From positions 1,466,084-1,530,083 of the forward strand of contig JAJHZJ010000579.1 of NCBI GenBank assembly GCA_023548195.1: a stretch of 64,000 bases of DNA, read 5' to 3'. The notes beneath the pieces were generated by a model that saw only the letters and a program-made list of their open reading frames with translations, made no database searches and had not been told where the DNA came from. This DNA is from Bettongia penicillata ogilbyi. Taxonomy: Eukaryota; Chordata; Mammalia; Diprotodontia; Potoroidae. This document shows positions 1 to 12,154 of this stretch, piece after piece. Position 1 is the first letter of the stretch. Each line of letters begins with the position of its first letter. The translations under genes and the position numbers were made by a program.

Positions 1-194
1 TCATTCCCTGAGGTCATGGTATATTGGTCTCCTCTCATCTACAGACAAATGGAAAATTAGAAATGTTGTTTGTATATCATAAGGATTGGTGGGCAAAAAG
101 AATTAAGCAAGAAAAGAAAGTGTCTACCACACTCAGGAGAAGTAGGAAATAGTGAAGACAGTGGAAGGTAACCACATGTCAAGGAGTGATGGAA

Positions 195-860
195 ATACTA
201 TCTTCCATGAAGGCTAGAAGGGGAATAGAATGAGATGGGGAAAGATTTAAGGCAGGGACACCAAAAGGCTACTGCAATAGTGCAAGCCTGAGGTGATAAA
301 GGCCTGCACAAAGACATGGTGGGAGCATGGGAGGAGCAAAGGTAGCATATGTAAGAGATGTTACAGAGGTAGAAATTACAAAACTTGACAGCTGATTGTA
401 TATGGGAGGTGAGAGTAAGGAGTTGAATATGGCAACTAGGTTGCAAGCTTTGATTCCTGGGAAGATAGTACTACCCTCAACAGTAATAGGTAAGTTTGGA
501 AAAAGAGGTTTGGAGGGAAAGATAATGAGTTCAATCTTATACGAGTTGAATTTAGGATGTCTACAAGACATCCAGTTTAAGATATCTAATAGGGAGTTGG
601 ATATGAGAGGCTAGTGGTAGGGAGAAAGGTTAGGGATTGTCAAATAGATCTGAAAGTTATCCACGTAGAGATCCACGGGAGCTAATACTATAGAGAACCA
701 GTATTGAGGGAGAAAAGAAGCTGGCATAGGACTGAGGTTTGGGGACCACCATGATTAATAGGCATCATTAACTGATTTCAGATCCAGAAAAGACTGAGAA
801 GGATCAGTCAGACAGGTAGAAGGAGAACCAGAATAGAGTATCATGAAAACCTGGAGATGT
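195..860 (-). mobile_element. L2 LINE fragment (reverse transcriptase region)
   Basis: Read on the minus strand, this is a stretch of the L2 reverse-transcriptase region. The open piece at 269-571 contains MSCRHPKFNSYKIELIIF, which resembles the L2 motif of the form MSxRxLKxNPDKTExLLF just after the RT catalytic region. Further towards 195 the sequence matches the usual antisense L2 wording (ggctactgcaatagtgcaagcctgaggtgataa). It is old, with stops and no intact frame. The two ends are approximate. Confidence 0.75.
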
Positions 861-894
861 TCTAGTGCTCAGAATATTGAGTACTAAGTCTTCT

Positions 895-1045
895 CCCTTT
901 GTAGTATCATAATAATAACCACTCATATTTACCCAATTTTTTAAAGATTGCAAATGCTTTACTCAAAGCAACCTTGTGATGTAGCTAATGAAGTATTATT
1001 GCCCAGATTTTGGAGATGAGAAAAGTGAGATTTAGAGAAGTACAA
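895..1045 (-). mobile_element. MIR-type SINE fragment
   Basis: The segment shows the antisense MIR core: AT-rich upstream, then 'cccagattttggagatgagaaaagtgagatttagagaag', which corresponds to the common 'cccattttacagatgaggaaactgaggc' pattern. It is heavily diverged. Confidence 0.55.
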
Positions 1046-1174
1046 GGTATCATGTAAATAAGAAAAAAGCAAATAAAGAGAGTAGCATACTGTTGGATAA
1101 ACCTGAAGACCATAATTTCTGAATTAAGGACTTACTATTCAAATTTCAAAATTTCTTGGGAAACTGAAAAGCTG

Positions 1175-1700
1175 TTTAGAAAAAAATAGGTTTAGGCCAA
1201 TCAGTCCCACCATATACCAAGGAAAGCTCCAAAACATACATGACAAATTGAAAAAAATCACATAAATTTGAGGAGCAAGGAAGGAAATATCTTTTGCAAC
1301 TATGAATAAGTGAGGAATTAATGACTAAATGATAAAGGTCATAGGAGATAAATGGGCAATTTTTATTACATAGAATAAAGAAGGTCCTGCACAAATAAAA
1401 CCAATGCAGCTAAAATTAGAAGGGAAATAGGGAACTGAGAAAAAACTTTGCACCAAGTTTCTCTGATAAAAGTATTATATCCAAGATATATAAGAAACTG
1501 ATTCAAATGTAAAAGAACCATCTCCAATAAATAAATCCTCAAAGATTATGAACAGAAAATTACTAAAGGAAAAAACCCAAGTTATTGACAAAAATATGAA
1601 AAAAATGTTTCAAGTCATTAATAATTAAAGAAATGCAACATAAAAAAATTCTGGGGTTCCACCTGATACCCATCAGATTGAAAAACAAAAAACAGAGGTT
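1175..1700 (+). mobile_element. L1 LINE fragment (late ORF2)
   Basis: The sense-strand wording (ctctgataaaagtattatatccaag, gaaatgcaacat, ccacctgatacccatcagattg) follows the 3' part of marsupial L1 ORF2, downstream of the RT domain. The frame is broken many times. The fragment stops abruptly at the poly-A-like 'gaaaaacaaaaaac'. It could be the upstream part of the L1 whose 3' end lies at 4828-5607, but about 3 kb of other sequence separates them, so they may be independent. Confidence 0.7.
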
Positions 1701-1714
1701 TAATGGCTTAGAGA

Positions 1715-1830
1715 TATAAATAAATCCTTTATAAGCACTTATTATTTCTTGATACTTATGAATGAAAATAAAAAATAAAGACAGCCTTTGCCCTCAAGGA
1801 GTTTATATTCTAAAACAGAAAGACAAAACA
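1715..1830 (-). mobile_element. L2 LINE 3'-end fragment
   Basis: The sequence contains 'ataagcacttattatttcttgatactt' and 'tttgccctcaaggagtttatattcta'. These are the antisense of the L2 3' terminus (taaactccttgagggcag and aagtgcttaataaat). The fragment is short and diverged. Confidence 0.55.
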
Positions 1831-3267
1831 CAAACAGATAGCTGGAAAAGAAGGAGGAGGAGGCAATGTATGGAAATGCCTGACTATTGGGCTAGATTAA
1901 GTAGCTCCTGAATCAGAGCATCTGTACTAGGGTCAGGCTTCAAAGTTGTATAGAGGAGTGGGAAGTTTAGCACATTTTTAATCACATGGGGATGGATAGG
2001 AAGTGACATGCCCAGGGTAACCCAGCAAATAAGTGTCCTGACAAATATCATTCTGAATCAGAGTTCTTCCCATTTTACCATTAGAGTTTTTGAATCTGGA
2101 AGTAATCCTAGGAAGTCATTTATTCTAGCTCCTCCATTCTACACATAAAGAAACAGAACCCCAAGAGATCAAATGACTTGACTAAAATCACACAGATGGT
2201 AAAGGATGAAGAAGTGGGTCAAACACAAGTTATCTGATTATGTCCAGTGCTCAATCTACTACAGCTCCACAGCTGTCATCACTTTGGTATGTGGAGATGT
2301 GAACTCTAAGATAAAGTGGCTATTCTCCCCCAATTTTCCCAACCTCCCTAACTCCAACATCCAGATGTTCCTCTTTTGGGGGAAAATTAGGTCCAGAAAA
2401 TAATTCTCCTTTATTGGTTTCTCTGACTTTTGGACGATCAAATTATAATTTAAGTCAGTCAAGAGATTATTGGCTGCTACGTTCTGGGGAGAAAAGGAGG
2501 AGGAAGGAGAAGAAATACGAAAGAGGGGGAAAGAGAAGAGATAAGTGCAAGACAAGAACAAGGGGAAGGAAGGAGACTCGGAAAAAGAAGGGGCGAAAAG
2601 GAAAGAAGAAGGAGAGAAAAAATAATGATAGGAAAGAGGTAACACAGATGGGCAGGTCACTATACCTCTCTATTCATTATTATCCCACCCTGTTCACTAA
2701 TACATTGTGCTTCTATGACAGATTTGTGACATATTCTTGAGATCCATATCTAACCTCTCTGTCCAGGCACCCTGTACATAGCCCTAAAGCAATACAATTT
2801 CCTTTTCCACTTCTGTTGCCTCCAAAATGTTTTCCATCATGCTTCCCTTACTCTTACTCCTTGGATTTCCTTATAAAACTATATCTTCTTTTTAATATAC
2901 AATACTATTCTACCCTACCCCATTTCACCCATCCTATTTCTTTTAAATTATTTAAGATAAATTTAGAATTACAAAAATTAGAAGCCAAGTGTTCCCATTT
3001 CTCCCATAATTTTCACTTCACTAACTAGATCCCCCTTCTAGATTAGCCTCAGGTCCAGTAAAGCAGTCTCCCTTCTTGGCTCTGTCTTCTAAAAGATGAA
3101 ATTATCAAGTCGATGACTTTTCAGCTTAAAATTAGAGAATCATGCACTTGACTCAGGTTCAAGTGCAAGTAACAATTTTTTTTCTAAGTAAGGAGGGATC
3201 TGAGAAGGTTCAGTCTTGTGATTTCTGGTGCATAATGAATTTCTATTATAGAAAACTCAGCTAACAA
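1831..3267. other. No gene; old MIR fragments and purine-rich tract
   Basis: MIR-like antisense fragments are visible near 1990-2085 and 2090-2275 (ccattctacacataaagaaacag, then ccaagagatcaaatgacttgac). A strongly purine-rich tract of A, G and GGAAGG runs from about 2480 to 2640. It produces long lysine/arginine-rich frames on the plus strand and serine/phenylalanine-rich frames on the minus strand, which I attribute to composition. Sequence at 2660-3240 shows no recognisable element. Confidence 0.5.
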
Positions 3268-3514
3268 TGTTGTTGTCATTGCTGCTGTTTAGTCCTGTCC
3301 AATTCTTCATGACCCTATTTGGGGTTTTCATGGCAAGAAAAATGGAGTTTTGCTTTTACTTCTCCAGCTCATTTTACAGATAAGGAAACTAAGCAAGCAA
3401 AATGAAGTGACTTTCCCAGAGTCACACAGCCAGTAAGTGTCTGAGGTTGGATTTGAACTCAGGTCTTCCTAACTCCAGGCCTGGTACTCTATCCACTGTT
3501 CCACCCAGCTGCCT
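3268..3514 (-). mobile_element. Marsupial tRNA-headed SINE with BovB-like tail
   Basis: On the minus strand the copy begins with the SINE head (ggcagctgggtggaacagtg), runs through the 'gagttcaaatcc' B-box region and ends in 'gggtcatgaagaattggacaggact'. That tail resembles the 3' terminus of BovB-type RTE LINEs, which are the likely source of its retroposition machinery. Confidence 0.85.
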
Positions 3515-3558
3515 GTACAATGCATGTCAGTAATTTGTCTCTCATTTATATTCTTAGA

Positions 3559-3635
3559 TATTTATCCATATGTGACTATATTTATATATAATATATGTAT
3601 ATATAATATGTTAATATACATATATGTATATATTT
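3559..3635. repeat. TA-rich low-complexity repeat
   Basis: A run of imperfect TATA, TATG and TACA units (tatatttatatataatatatg and similar) with no coding content. Confidence 0.8.
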
Positions 3636-3642
3636 TCCCCTG

Positions 3643-3862
3643 TAGTTAGAAAGAACTGAGTTCAAATCTGGTCTCAGATGCTAGCTGAATGACTAGAGTT
3701 GTCACTTAACCACTGTTTACTTCAGTTTTCTCAACTATAAAATGGAGGTAATAACAGTGTCTCCCTTACAGAGTTGTTATGAGGTTCAAGTGAAAAAAAT
3801 ATTTGTAAAGTGCTTAGCACAGTAGCTGGCACATAATAGGTACTTATTTCCTTCCTCTCCTT
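3643..3862 (+). mobile_element. MIR/CORE-type SINE
   Basis: It reads in sense as the MIR-like body: gagttcaaatctggtctcag, then tgtcacttaacc, tctcaactataaaatgg, agttgttatgaggt, aaagtgcttagcaca and ggcacataataggtac. A possible antisense SINE head fragment follows at about 3895-3950. Confidence 0.75.
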
Positions 3863-3962
3863 CCCTGACTTCAAAGACCTTCCTTGAACTTCCTTGAACT
3901 AAGGCCTTCCCAACTTCAAGATCCTCTTTCTATCCAATGCACCATAGTGTCTATATACCTAA

Positions 3963-4827
3963 TGGTCATGTAAGTAAGTGAAAACATACATATTAAGTCT
4001 TAGAAATACTATGAAAATGAATTTGAATTGAAAACTGAAGGTCAGTGAGAAAATTTCCCAAAACCATAAAAAAATAGCATTTTTAGTATAGGGAAAATAG
4101 CAGTTGAGAAGATCAGTAATTCACAGAAGAAAATTACCAAGATGAAAGCTGAAGCAGCACCTTAGACATCAGTAAACAAATGTTCAAAGTTATTTAAAGT
4201 TATTAAAAAGGTGAACTGGAAATTCAAATGCAAGGAGGCAAAATTAATGTCAAAGGTATAACTGCAATTTGGTGGGGTGGGACTTGTGACACGGCTAGAG
4301 AAAAATATCCTTTATTTAGAAATAAGAAAATAACTAAAGGGGACAATGGGATAGCATTATACCAAAACATAATATACTAAGCTGAAGAAATCCAGGAATT
4401 GAAAGACAAAAAACACACCAACGAGAATCCGAGTAAAAAAAGAAAAAAAGTAGAAATGATATTGTTGTAGGGATGCCCTAAAGGCCAACTAGATCAAAGA
4501 AAATAGAAAAGAAATTTGAGGAACAGTTCACAAACATGTAATGGAGTTAGAAATTAATTAAGAATGGAGGATTTCTACTTTCCAGACATTTACTGGAGTC
4601 CTTATTTTCCTGTCAAAGAGAATTTTCAAAGGGAATTGTTAAATTTTCTCTTTGGAGGAAACTTTACTTTGTTAATTTTATTTTAATAAAATTTTGGCTT
4701 GTGCCAATGATAATTTAATTCTTCAAAGTATGAAAGAAAGACAAGTAAACTGTATTCTGTGCAACAAGAAAGGACTGGGTATTGGGGTAGAAATGATGAG
4801 AACTTTGGGGGAGGCATTGACTATTCT
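3963..4827. other. No recognised feature
   Basis: AT-rich sequence with no frame, SINE head or LINE motif that I can identify. Weak L1-like wording may start near 4770. Confidence 0.4.
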
Positions 4828-5607
4828 ACCTTAAAATTTATGATTGACCCAAAGAACTATAAAACTGTGCATACCTTTTGATCCAGCAATGCCCTACTAG
4901 GTCTATATCCCAAAGAGAACATAAAAAAAGGGAAAAGGACCACATGTGTAAAAATATTTATAGCTGCTCTCTTTGTGGTGTCAAAGATTTGGAAATTGAG
5001 GGGATGTCCATTAACTGGGGAATGGCTGAACAAGTTGTAGTATATGTAGTATATGAATGAATGCAATGAAATAGTATTGTTCCATAAGAAATAATATAAA
5101 TAACTAAATATAAATAACTAAATAAGAATAAATAAAAAATATAAGAAAAACCTGGAAAGACTTGTACAAATTCATGCTGAGTGAAGTGAACAGAACCAGG
5201 AAAATATTGTACACAGCGACAGCAACACTGTGCAATGATCAGCTATGACAGACTTAGGTCTTTCCAGCAATACAATGATCCAAGATCCCTCTAAAAGACT
5301 CATGGAAAATGCTAACTGCATCCAAAGAAAGAACTATGGCGTCTGAATGCAAAACAAAGCATATTTTCACTTTTTTTGGATTTTTTTTCCTTTCTCATAG
5401 TTTCTTCCCTTTTATTCTGACTCTTCTTTCACAACATGACTAACTTGGAAATATGTTTAACATGACTGTACATGTATAACTTAGATTGCTTGCTGTCTTG
5501 TGCAGTGGGGAGGGAATGGAGGTAGGGAGAAAAATTTGAAACTCAAAATCTTACAATGAATGTTGAAAGCTATATTTACATGCAATTGTAAAAAAATACC
5601 ATTAAGA
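4828..5607 (+). mobile_element. L1 LINE 3' end (ORF2 C-terminus and 3' UTR)
   Basis: The segment contains the characteristic L1 ORF2 C-terminal wording in sense (aactataaaactgtgcatacc, ttgatccagcaatgcc, aaaatatttatagc, ggggaatggctgaacaa), then the end of the frame and a 3' UTR. The terminal part (ggtagggagaaaaatttgaaactcaaaatctt) is nearly the same as the 3' end of the HAL1 copies in this window, so the L1 and HAL1 3' ends are related. The old HAL1 copy begins a few bases further on. Confidence 0.85.
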
Positions 5608-6029
5608 AAAAAATTTATGGGGGAGCAGAGCCAACATGGCAGAGTGAAGGCAGGGACTTCCCTGAGCTCTCCCCAAAGCCCTTCAAATACCTGTAAAAAT
5701 TAAACAAATTCTAGAGCTACCAAAACGACAGAGCAAAACAAATCTCATCATACCAGGAAGAGAGTGAAGTGCAGGAGGCATGGCCCCAGCCCCGGAGAGG
5801 TGGGAGTGGTGGAGGACAGCAGCAGCAGAAGCCGCTTCCTGGAGCTCTGCACCCATAGACATGTGAGCAACTGATACAAAAATCCCTGAAGCCTGGGACA
5901 GTATATTGAACCTGACTCCCACACCCCTGGAAACAGAGTTCTACCTTGACAAAGAGTTAGAAAGTCAAGTGTTTGGCTGGAAAGATGTGTAAACACCACA
6001 AAAGAACTCAGACTATAGAATCATACTTT

Positions 6030-7063
6030 AGTGACAAGGAAGATCAAAACATACAAACAGAAAAAAACAAAGTCAAAGCTCCTATAGCAAAAGCCTCCAA
6101 GAAAAATATAAATTGGTTGCAGGCATAGAAGAGTTTAAAAAAAGATTTTGAAAATCAAGTAAAAGAAGTAGAGAAAAATTGGGAAGAAAAATAGGGTGAT
6201 GCAAGAAAACCATGAAAATTGAGTCAGCAACTTGCTAAAGGAGATCCCAAAAAATACTGAAGTAAATGACACCTTAAAAAATGGCAATCCAAATGGCAAA
6301 AGAAGTCCAAAAATCCAAGGAGGAGAAGAATTCCTTAAAAAGCAGAATTGGCCGAATGGAAAAGGAGGTCCAAAAGCTCACGGAAGAAAATAATTCCTTC
6401 AAAATTAGAATGGAGCAAATAGAAACTAATGACTTTATGAGAAATCAAGAAATTATAAAACAGAACCCAAAAAATGAAAAATTAGAAAAGAATGTGAAAT
6501 ATCTCATTGGAAAAACCACTGACCTGGAATATAGATGTAGGAGAGAGAATTTAAAAACTTTTGGACTACCTGAAAGCCATGATCAAAAAATAAGAGCCTA
6601 GACATCATCTTTCAAGAAATTATTATGGAAAACTGCCCTCATATTCTAGAACCAGAGGGCAAAATAGAAATGGGAAGAATCTACCAATCACCTCTGGAAA
6701 GAGAACCTAAAAGGAAAATTCCTAGGGATATTGTAGCAAAATTCCAGATTTCCCAGGTCAGGAAGAAAATGTTTCAAGCAAGCAAAAAAGAAACAATTTG
6801 AGTATTGTGGGAATACAAATTAGGATAACAAGATCTAGCAGCTTCTACATTAAGAGATCAAAGTGTTTGGAATATGATATTCCAGAGATCAGAGGAGCTA
6901 GAATTAAAACCAAGAATCACCTACCTGACAAAACTGAATATAATCCTTCAAGGGAAAAAAATCAACATTCAACAAAATAGAGGACTGTCAAGAATTCTTG
7001 CTGAAAAGACCAGAGCTGAATAGAAAATTTGACTTTCAAATACAAGAATCAAGAGAAGCATGA
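6030..7063 (+). pseudogene. Decayed L1/HAL1 ORF1
   Basis: The remnants align in order with the intact ORF1 at 47172-48272. A coiled-coil region is visible (for example MAKEVQKSKEEKNS and MEKEVQKLTEENNS at 6281-6440). The start of the RNA-recognition domain follows (DLEYRCRRENLKTFGLPES, about 6520-6585), and then the C-terminal domain (KPRITYLTKLN, about 6915-6950). In-frame stops and shifts, for example at 6599, break it into pieces. The conserved proline-alanine of the C-terminal YPAKL motif is replaced by leucine-threonine. It cannot encode a working nucleic-acid-binding protein. Confidence 0.85.
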
Positions 7064-7196
7064 CAAGGTAAACAGGAAAGAGAAATAATAAGATATTTAT
7101 TAAAGTTTAACTGTTCACATTCCTACATGGAAAGATGATATTTGTAACTCATGAGACCTCTCTCAGAATTAGGATAATTGGAGGAGTTACATAGAA

Positions 7197-7312
<116 letters not shown>

Positions 7313-8141
7313 GGCACAGCGTGAATTGAATATGAAGGGATAATATGTAAAAAATAAAAGTAAGGGGTGAGAGAGGAACACATGGGAAGAAGGAGAAAGG
7401 AACAGATAGAATGGGGTAAATTATCTTACACAAAAGGGACAAGAAAACGGTTCCACAATGGAAGGGAAACTGGGGGAGGTGAGAAGCAATGAATGAATCT
7501 TACTCTCATTGGATCTGACTTAAAGAGAAAAAAACATACACACTCAATTGTTTATCTTACCCTATGAGAAAGTAGTGGGGAGAGGATAAGATGTGGGTGA
7601 TAAAAGCGAGGACAGATTGGGGGAGGCCATAGTCAGAAGCAAACACTTTTGAAAAAGGACAGGGTCAAAGGGGAAAATAGAATAATTGGGGGCCAGATAG
7701 GATGGAGGGAAATGTAGTGAGTCTTTCACAACATAAGTATTATGGAAGTGTTTTCCCTGATTATGCATGTGTAACCTATATTGAATTGTTTGCCTTCTCA
7801 ATGAGGGTAGATGGGGAGAGAAGAAGGGAGAGAATCTGGAACTCCAAGTTTTTAAAACAAATGTCAAAAAATTGTTTCTAAATGCAACTGGGAAATATGA
7901 TATATAGACAATGAGGTATAGAAATCTATCTTGCCCTTCAAGAAAGTAAAGGGGAAGGGATAAGAAAGGGAGATGATCAAAGGGAGGGCACATGTGGGGA
8001 AGGAGTAATCAGGATGCATACCATCTTGAGATGGGGAGAGAGTAGAGATGGAGAGAAAATTTGAAACTCAAAATTTTGTAGAAATTATTGTTAAAAACTA
8101 AAAATTAACAAATAAAATTTTAAAATAAAGTAAAAACAACT

Positions 8142-8779
8142 TAAAAAATTATGCTTGAAAAGGAGGGGAAATCTATAGCCAATATTTTGAGAGAGGAATC
8201 AAAGCATTAAACAAGAAGAATACAAAGTTCCACATGGGCAGTTGTCCAAGAGGGATAGGAAACATGCAAAAAAATGAAATTTTGAAGACAAAACCAAAAA
8301 TTGGATTTTTTTAAAGATATTAATGTGGATGCAGAGGAAACTCATCAATGAACTCAGATTTTTTAATAAGATATGTGTAGGAGATGGAAATAAAGGCAAG
8401 TGATAGAGAAATTTATATTAAAGATTAGTATGAAAAACATCTCAGAAGGTAAAAGCTGATATGAACTGTGATTGACAATAGCAAGAACTACAAAAAGAAC
8501 CTTTTTCCATTTAGCTCTTCTCTTGACAAGAGCACCATCACTCCTCTAGGGGGAAATAATCGATGATCACACCACCGTATACTTAAACCACAGTGGAATT
8601 TTAGAGGACTTCTAATCCAAATTTCTTATTCCATAAATGAGGGAAGTGAGGTCTAAAGAGGTCAAATGATTTGCCCAGTCACAAAGGTACAGGGTGCTGT
8701 ACTTTTGTGACCTTATGCATATAATAGATGAGAGAAAGAAGGCAAAACTTCTCAACTCATAATTCGTTTCTGTTTTCTC
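8142..8779. other. No gene; short MIR-like fragment
   Basis: AT-rich flank of the HAL1 copy. A diverged MIR-like antisense piece (aatgagggaagtgaggtctaaagag) is visible at about 8585-8690. Nothing else is recognised. Confidence 0.4.
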
Positions 8780-9290
8780 TTCCAAGAATAGTTTTAATAT
8801 TGTGAAGGATAATATAAAAATGGTAAAGAAAGTTAAAGCCCAAGACAAATGGAGCCTGGAAAAGCTACATTCTGGGGTACTAAAAGAAGTAGCCATTATG
8901 ACTGCTTTTCCAAGCTGTGAAAAACAGGAAAGAAGCCACAAAATTAAGAGACAAAATATTCTAATTTTTAAAAAAAAATAAGAACATGCATCACACAACT
9001 ATAAGTCAGTGAGCTTGACTAAGTCTTGGAAAAAAATTTAGACTTTATAATTAAATAAATAGATTGTAAGCATTTAGAATTGGAAGTTGGGAAAACACTG
9101 AACCAAACATAGTTTTATCAAGAACAATTCATACCAATTTACCCTTACGTATTAATTTATCTGATAATCTGTCCGTTTATCTGTTTATTTATTTTTTTGT
9201 GGCAGTTATTAGGCTGGTAGATTAAGGAATGCTTTAGAAATAGTACAGTAGCTTACCTGGACTCATGTACCAAACTCTCAATAGTACCAA
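8780..9290 (+). mobile_element. CR1/L3 LINE, 5' part of a split copy (RT region)
   Basis: The sense wording follows the CR1/L3 reverse-transcriptase gene: 'ataagtcagtgagcttgact' (the NYRPVSLTS motif), then 'ttatcaagaacaattcatacc' (the GF-xKN/RSC region) and 'ggctggtagattaaggaatg' ... 'tagcttacctggact'. The frame is heavily damaged. The copy breaks at about 9290 and resumes at about 10490 after an LTR-like block and a SINE. Confidence 0.7.
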
Positions 9291-9344
9291 GAGGTTAGGT
9301 CCCCATAGATTGACTGACTACTTTTCAGGAATAATCATAAGAGG

Positions 9345-10056
9345 CTTAAGGTTCTAGCACTGTTGCTCACAAACTTCTACCAACTTGGGTTTCCACTGAT
9401 TATTAGCCAGGCTTAATTAGCTTTTAGAATGAGTATTAACTAAGCAAGTATAGAGCAGGAACAGTTCATACAAAAATGATTCCCCCCCCCAAAAAAAATA
9501 GAATTGGACATACTCTCCCACAAATATACATAGTGTCCCAGGGGAGAGTGGGCACAAACTTAGAATACAGTGATAGTAAGAGAAACATAGAGAATATTGT
9601 GGCTAGGGCTTTTGACTCACAAAATTTCTTTATTAAGTCCATAGTCATGACTCTTTTCTAGAGCATGAAGTACTCCTTAAAGCTGCTTCCTCCCTTAGGT
9701 AGCCGTTCTTACATATCTGTCTGTATCTGTGTTTGTCCATGTTTTTCGCTGTGTCAGTCACTCCTAGTTGGATCCATTATCTCCTCCTGGTCCCTTCATT
9801 CTGAGAATATGGTCAATGCAAGAGACAGGGGAGAAAAAAGAGGAAAAAAATCCTCCTCACTCAATTCCCATGAATGGTTTCCTTCCAGGGACTTGGCTTG
9901 AACTAGAATCTTCAACTCCCAAACTGATGTCTTCCAACACTGATTATAAGTGAGTTATCAATGGACTGAGAGCTATTTTATACATAGACTTGGTGGATTT
10001 GACTTAGCTATCCATACTGCTCTCTTTATTGACCCAATCAGAGATTCATGCCTTAC
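9345..10056 (-). mobile_element. Possible solitary LTR inserted in the CR1/L3 copy
   Basis: This block interrupts a CR1/L3 element, so it is an insertion. On the minus strand it has LTR-like signals in the right order. There is a reverse CCAAT (ATTGG, 10034-10038), a TATAAAATAG box (about 9973-9982) and, some 345 bp downstream, an AATAAA (9629-9634). The minus-strand block could begin with TG (10056). I could not define a convincing short target duplication, and there is no internal retroviral coding sequence. The family is unrecognised. A unique-sequence insertion carrying chance signals is the alternative. Confidence 0.4.
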
Positions 10057-10075
10057 AAAAAAAGAAGCAAGCAAG

Positions 10076-10345
10076 GAAGGAAGAAAATAGGCATTTATTA
10101 AGCACCTACTATGTGCTAGTCACTTTGCTAAGCACTTTACAAATATTATCTTATTTAATCCTCAGAATAACCTGTGAGGTGCATATCATTATTAACCTTA
10201 TTTTATACATGAGGAAACAGAAGCAGACAGAAGTTAAGTGACATTCCTGAATCACACAACTAGTAACTGTCTATGGCTAGATTTGAATTCAGGTTATCCT
10301 GACTACTGTCCCAGCAACTATCCACTGTGCCACCTAGCTGTCTCT
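10076..10345 (-). mobile_element. Marsupial CORE-type SINE (WSINE/MIR-like)
   Basis: In antisense it shows the complete layout: 'ggcatttattaagcacctactatgtgc' tail end, 'cctcagaataacctgtgagg', 'gaggaaacagaagcagacag', the B-box region (atttgaattcagg) and the head 'actgtgccacctagctgtct'. It lies next to the LTR-like block inside the split CR1/L3 copy. Confidence 0.85.
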
Positions 10346-10489
10346 CAAGCGATCATAGGGTTTTATAAACCATCTTGTGTAAATATACAAAACTTCATTT
10401 AGTCCTTCAGTGATTATATTACATCAACTGATGTCAGGATTGAGGATATTCCCCTCTCCCACAGTAGCACTACATATCAGTAAAACACT

Positions 10490-11555
10490 TAAAGTCTCAC
10501 AGATGATGTTGTTGAGGACAAAACAGAGAGATGTGGGCTAGAAGGCAGTACAGTTAGGTATATTGTTACATGGACCAATGACCATCCCCCCAAAGTCCTC
10601 ACTTATAGTCTGAAATGAACCCAGAACAGGGCATCTTCTAGTGGGGTTCCTAGGATCTCTCTTTGCTTTTTATCATTTGTAATCAATGATCTGGATAAGA
10701 CCTAGATGGCATATTTATTTAAAAGTCATATTCAAGAAAATGGAAGGAAAATTAACATGGTGAATAATAGGATCTCGAAAGGTTTTGATAACATAGAAAC
10801 TACTAATTTAATAGTATTTAATGGTATTTAATAGGGAAATTTAAAATCCTATCCTCAGGTTTGAAATTTTAATTTCATAATGCCAGGATAGACCTGGCAA
10901 AACTGCAATTCAAATGAAAAATATCTACAAGTTTTAGAGTAATGTAGTATCAGATTTAATAACACTGTGACATGGCAAACCAAAAAGTAAGATGATCCCA
11001 GGCTACACTGAGAGACATCATTCTCTCAAACAAGGGGGGTGATATTCCTGCTGCATTCTGTCACGATCAGATCACATCTGCAGAATTGTTTTCAGTTGAG
11101 TGGCATATTTTAGGAAAGATATTGACAAGATGGGACTGCATCCAGAGGTCAGCAGTCAGAATGGTAAGGAGACAGGACTCCATGGCACATAAGGATCAGT
11201 TGAAGGGATGGGGGATGTGTAGCCTGGAAGAGGGGAAATATCTCTTGTCTTCAATTATTCGGTACTGACAAGTGAAAAAAAGATGAGAGTTGTCTGTTTG
11301 GCTCTAGTGGGGTGAACAATACAGAATAGAAAGAAATTGCAGGATTTTTTTTCTGAACAATTAGAACTGTTCAAAAATGGAATAGGCTTTCTTTGGAAAT
11401 TGTGAGCTCCCTTCATAACTTTTTTTGTTGTTTTCTAAGTTGAGGATGAATTAATACTTTTCAGGGATGTTGTAGATGAGATATTTGTTCAGACATGGTT
11501 TGGACTGCAGAGCTTCTAAGATGCCTTCCAACTCCCTAATTCGGTGATTCAATGA
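10490..11555 (+). mobile_element. CR1/L3 LINE, 3' part of a split copy
   Basis: It resumes at 'agtctcacagatgatgttg' and 'gagatgtgggctagaaggcagtacagtt', continues through the RT segment (GxxCSLLFLSFVINDLD around 10640-10705), then the C-terminal region (ILTRWDCIQRSAVRMVRR, 11117-11170) and a 3' UTR ending 'ttctaagatgccttccaactccc...gtgattc'. That is the typical CR1/L3 terminus. Numerous stops and frameshifts are present. Together with 8780-9290 it is one element split by later insertions. Confidence 0.8.
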
Positions 11556-12154
11556 GCTTTTAGCAAAGACTGACTGCAGTTATCCAGATACACCCCCACA
11601 CACACATCATTTACACACATACACATCACAACTATATCCTGCTTTCCCTTTTTAAAAATTTGTTTATGGAAATCTTTAAGCAACCCCTGAGTGGTATGAA
11701 CTACCTATTTTTCCCCTTTTGCACATCTATCCCAACAGTGGAAAGTTGAATTTTGTGGTGGTTTGGTTTTGGATGACTGGTATATGGAAAAAAACCTGAT
11801 TAGTATTTTCCATTGATATTCTTCCCAAGAAAGAAAGCCAATAGTGCATTGCACAGATTCCAAAATGTCTTGCCAACCTTCTTTGGTAATTAACTGTAGT
11901 GTTTCTTTTGCCTTTTTTGATGGATGTCATCTGCATCAATCTCAGATTTTGAATTCTTTCCCTCATGCACTATATCTGCATAACTCAGACAGTTTAGGCT
12001 TTAACCACAAGACTATGAAACCTGTTTAGTGACTTCCCTCTGTATCAGGCACTTGTTCTGCAAGGCCCAGCTGTGATGACAAAATTCAGGCTAAACCCTG
12101 CCCTCCAACGTGCAACACTATGAACCCAAAGTTGAAATCAAAAGGTCCTATAAT
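11556..12154. other. No recognised feature
   Basis: A short CA-rich run lies at about 11590-11630. Otherwise I see no repeat signature or credible coding frame. Confidence 0.4.

Noticed and set aside
195..860. An apparently new ~800-bp dispersed repeat with several plus-strand copies (195-860, 31591-32391, 50290-50930, 62890-63230)
   Set aside because: Reading the opposite strand shows L2 RT motifs (DYCxxLL, FKxLHNL) and the L2 3' terminus (ttagattgtaagctcc-type and gcttaataaatgttgattg). They are antisense L2 copies.
2259..2740. 133-codon minus-strand and 108-codon plus-strand frames
   Set aside because: They overlap on a purine-rich tract. The lysine/arginine and serine/phenylalanine content follows base composition. 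No homology or domain is visible.
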